Source: Fusobacterium sp.
GTDB lineage: Bacteria; Fusobacteriota; Fusobacteriia; Fusobacteriales; Fusobacteriaceae
Assembly (NCBI GenBank): GCA_019416865.1
Contig: DXWL01000038.1
Span: forward strand, 1-16,407
Reading direction: 5' to 3'
Length of the DNA stretch: 16,407 nucleotides
Of the stretch, positions 14,512 to 16,407 are shown one piece after another (positions within the stretch are counted from its first letter, which is position 1; each line of letters starts with the position of its first letter). Under the pieces are notes generated by a model. It was given only the letters and a program-made list of their open reading frames with translations. It was not told the origin of the DNA and searched no databases. A program made the translations under genes and the position numbers.

Positions 14512-15701
14512 TTAGAAACTGCAGAATTATAGTTGATGGAAAAGAAGAGATAACCAATATTATTACTTCAAATGGAAAAATAGCTGTAATTGATAACGAT
14601 ATAAAGGGAGATATGTATGAAAATGTAATCGATGCTCGTGGAAATTATCTTCTTCCTGGAGTAATCGACCCTCATGTACATATGAGAGATCCTGGAATGA
14701 CTCACAAAGAAGATTTTACAACAGGAAGTATGGCGTGTGCAAAGGGAGGAATCACTCTTTTCTTTGATATGCCTAATACTGTTCCAAATACAATAACAAA
14801 AGAAGCTCTGGAAAATAAAAAGAAAGAGATGATAGGAAAATCATATGTTAACTATGCTTTCTGGTTTGGAGGAAGCAAGGCTGATAACCATGAAATTGTG
14901 AAAGAGGTTCAGAACGAAGTTATTGGAACAAAAGTATTTATGAATGTTTCAACAGGAAATATGCTTGTGGAAGATGAAAAAGTCTTAGAAAATATTTTTA
15001 AAAGTTCAAAACTTGTTGGAGTTCATGCAGAGGGAGATATGGTGAAAAAAGCTATAGAGCTTTCTGAAAAATGTGATGTTCCTGTTTATCTTTGCCATCT
15101 TTCTACTAAAGAGGAAGTGGAATATGTAAGAGAAGCTAAAAAAAGAGGACTTAAAGTATATGGAGAAGTAACACCTCATCATCTTTTCTTAAATGTGGAA
15201 GATGTGAAAAAAAATCCTCTTTTAAGAATGAAGCCTGAGCTTAAAACAAAAGAGGACAATGAGGCTCTTTGGGAAGGAATAATTGACGGAACTATTGACA
15301 CAATAGGAACAGATCATGCTCCTCACAGAATAGAAGAGAAAAAGGAAAAACTTATTTTTGGTATTCCTGGAGCAGAAAACTCTCTTGAAATGATGCTTAA
15401 AGCAGTAAGATGTGATAAAATATCTATGGAAAAGCTTACAAAAATTATGAGCGAAAATCAAGCTAAAATTTTTGGACTAGAAAATAAAGGAAAAATTGCT
15501 CTTTGGTATGATGCAGATATGGTAATTGTTGATATGACAACTGATGAAGTTATCTCTCAAGATGGAGTTGTATCAAAATGTGGATGGACACCATATGAAG
15601 GGTTTGAAAAAGGTGGAAAAATTCTTACGACTATCGTAGGAGGAAAAGTTGTATATAACAACGGAGAATTTATAAATAAAATTGGTAAGGAAGTGATATA
15701 G
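14505..15701 (+). CDS. pyrC: dihydroorotase PyrC (type I amidohydrolase)
   Basis: Cyclises carbamoyl aspartate to dihydroorotate in the cytoplasm, using a binuclear zinc site. Metal ligands are visible as H57 and H59 (DPHVHMRDPG, 55-64), H174 (VGVHAEGD), H198 (CHLS) and D270 (GTDHAPH, 268-274), with the second-shell EVTPHH at 221-226. K143 in GTKVFMNVSTGNMLV lies where amidohydrolases with a carboxylated bridging lysine carry it, unlike some Bacillus/Aquifex type I enzymes that lack this lysine; that comparison is from memory. The 398 residues are slightly short of the roughly 430 of Bacillus PyrC but complete. It overlaps pyrF by 7 nt and abuts pyrE with no gap. A distinct hydantoinase function is unlikely given the operon. 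Confidence 0.94.
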   Translation: MLIRNCRIIVDGKEEITNIITSNGKIAVIDNDIKGDMYENVIDARGNYLLPGVIDPHVHMRDPGMTHKEDFTTGSMACAKGGITLFFDMPNTVPNTITKEALENKKKEMIGKSYVNYAFWFGGSKADNHEIVKEVQNEVIGTKVFMNVSTGNMLVEDEKVLENIFKSSKLVGVHAEGDMVKKAIELSEKCDVPVYLCHLSTKEEVEYVREAKKRGLKVYGEVTPHHLFLNVEDVKKNPLLRMKPELKTKEDNEALWEGIIDGTIDTIGTDHAPHRIEEKKEKLIFGIPGAENSLEMMLKAVRCDKISMEKLTKIMSENQAKIFGLENKGKIALWYDADMVIVDMTTDEVISQDGVVSKCGWTPYEGFEKGGKILTTIVGGKVVYNNGEFINKIGKEVI

Positions 15702-16334
15702 ATGAGTACAAACAGCGCTAAAGGAGTAGCACAATCATTATTAGGTGTAGGAGCAGTAAGATTAAACGTTGCTGAGCCATTTACATTTGTTTCAGGAATA
15801 AAAAGTCCAATCTACTGTGATAACAGAAAAATGATAGGGTATCCTGAAGAGAGAAAAGTTGTTGTTGATGGATTTATAGAGGCATTAAAAGGAAAAGAAT
15901 TTGATGTTCTTGCAGGAACAGCAACAGCAGGAATCCCTTGGGCAGCATTTATAGCTGAAAGATTAAATGTTCCTATGGCATATATTCGTGGTGAGAAAAA
16001 AGATCACGGTGCTGGAAGACAAATAGAGGGAGCAGATTTTGAAGGTAAAAAAGTAATAGTTATAGAAGATCTTGTTTCTACAGGAGGAAGTTCTATAAAA
16101 GCTGTTGAAGCAGCAAGAGCAGCAGGGGCAAAAGATGTTGAAGTTATAGCTATATTCTCTTATGAATTTGAAAAAGCTATCACAAACTTTGCAGCAGCAG
16201 GAATCCCTTGGACAAACCTTTCTGACTTCACTACTTTAATAGGTGTTGCAACTGAAGAAAAATATCTTACAGAAGAGGAAAAAGAAATAGCTCTTAAATG
16301 GAATAAATCACCTAACACTTGGGGAAGAGAATAA
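15702..16334 (+). CDS. pyrE: orotate phosphoribosyltransferase PyrE
   Basis: Transfers phosphoribose from PRPP to orotate, giving OMP for PyrF. The PRPP-binding signature VIVIEDLVSTGGS is at 118-130, and the mobile catalytic loop KKDHGAGRQIEG at 99-110. The orotate-binding N-terminal region includes FTFVSGIKSPIYCDNR (27-42). The length of 210 residues is normal. ATG 15702 follows the pyrC stop codon with no spacer; AAGGAAGTGA inside the end of pyrC acts as the ribosome site, so coupling is expected. It is the last gene of the operon in the window, followed by the start of a terminator-like element. Confidence 0.96.
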   Translation: MSTNSAKGVAQSLLGVGAVRLNVAEPFTFVSGIKSPIYCDNRKMIGYPEERKVVVDGFIEALKGKEFDVLAGTATAGIPWAAFIAERLNVPMAYIRGEKKDHGAGRQIEGADFEGKKVIVIEDLVSTGGSSIKAVEAARAAGAKDVEVIAIFSYEFEKAITNFAAAGIPWTNLSDFTTLIGVATEEKYLTEEEKEIALKWNKSPNTWGRE

Positions 16335-16351
16335 TTTATAGTTTAGAAAAT

Positions 16352-16407
16352 AAAAGGGGCTGTTGCAAATTTGTAAAAAATAAAATTCTTTAAGAAAAAA
16401 TAGTTTC
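16352..16407 (+). repeat. left part of a probable pyr operon terminator, cut by the window edge
   Basis: AAAAGGGGCTGTTGCAAAT followed by a loop-like AT stretch resembles the 5' arm of the terminators at 2986 and 7357. ATTTGTAAAAAATAAAATT (16369-16387) is identical to 7374-7392, inside the latter's hairpin. The matching 3' arm (expected to contain TTGCAACAGCCCC and a T-run) would lie beyond the window, so termination here is a prediction. Confidence 0.5.

Noticed and set aside
1..16407. CRISPR array, tRNA, rRNA, insertion sequence or phage gene
   Set aside because: Looked for in all intergenic stretches; no regularly spaced repeats, cloverleaf-like sequence, transposase or integrase motif was seen.

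Overview
The window comes from a low-GC, anaerobic, double-membraned bacterium, and a Fusobacterium-type genome fits best. AT-rich codon use and frequent AGA/GGA/ATA codons, an oxygen-sensitive class III ribonucleotide reductase, an autotransporter with a C-terminal outer-membrane beta-barrel, and an NAD-linked (PyrK-type) dihydroorotate dehydrogenase occur together. This assignment is inferred from gene content; no rRNA or marker comparison was possible.

Layout. (1) 1-3024: promoter, NrdR-type operator, nrdD and nrdG (anaerobic dNTP synthesis), closed by a strong terminator. (2) 3025-5616: promoter and AT-repeat leader, then a 775-residue autotransporter and terminator. (3) 5617-7417: Na+/phosphate-cotransporter-family protein with a PhoU-like tail, then a long terminator. 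(4) 7470-8694, minus strand: an SDF/DAACS-family cation symporter converging on region 3. (5) 8766-10641: hflX, divergent from the symporter, encoding a ribosome-associated GTPase with an extra N-terminal domain that carries a complete JAMM/MPN metal-binding signature. (6) 10683-16334: a six-gene pyrimidine operon, pyrB-pyrK-pyrD-pyrF-pyrC-pyrE, covering every step from carbamoyl phosphate plus aspartate to UMP. carAB is not in the window. The window ends inside what looks like the operon's terminator.

The most interesting region is 10683-11959. A near-consensus promoter drives a leader of about 160 nt that encodes a 26-codon peptide with its own Shine-Dalgarno site, runs through a T-rich stretch, and ends in an 18-bp hairpin plus T-run 16 nt before the pyrB start codon. 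This is the architecture of the UTP-sensitive pyrL-pyrBI attenuator of enterobacteria; no PyrR-binding leader is evident. The downstream PyrB carries at its C-terminus only the zinc-finger part of the regulatory chain PyrI, without the nucleotide-binding allosteric domain. Together these suggest that pyrimidine control here may rest on transcription attenuation more than on allosteric CTP feedback. The second notable item is the JAMM-HflX fusion.

No tRNA, rRNA, CRISPR, insertion sequence or prophage gene was recognised. No gene-free stretch exceeds 300 bases.
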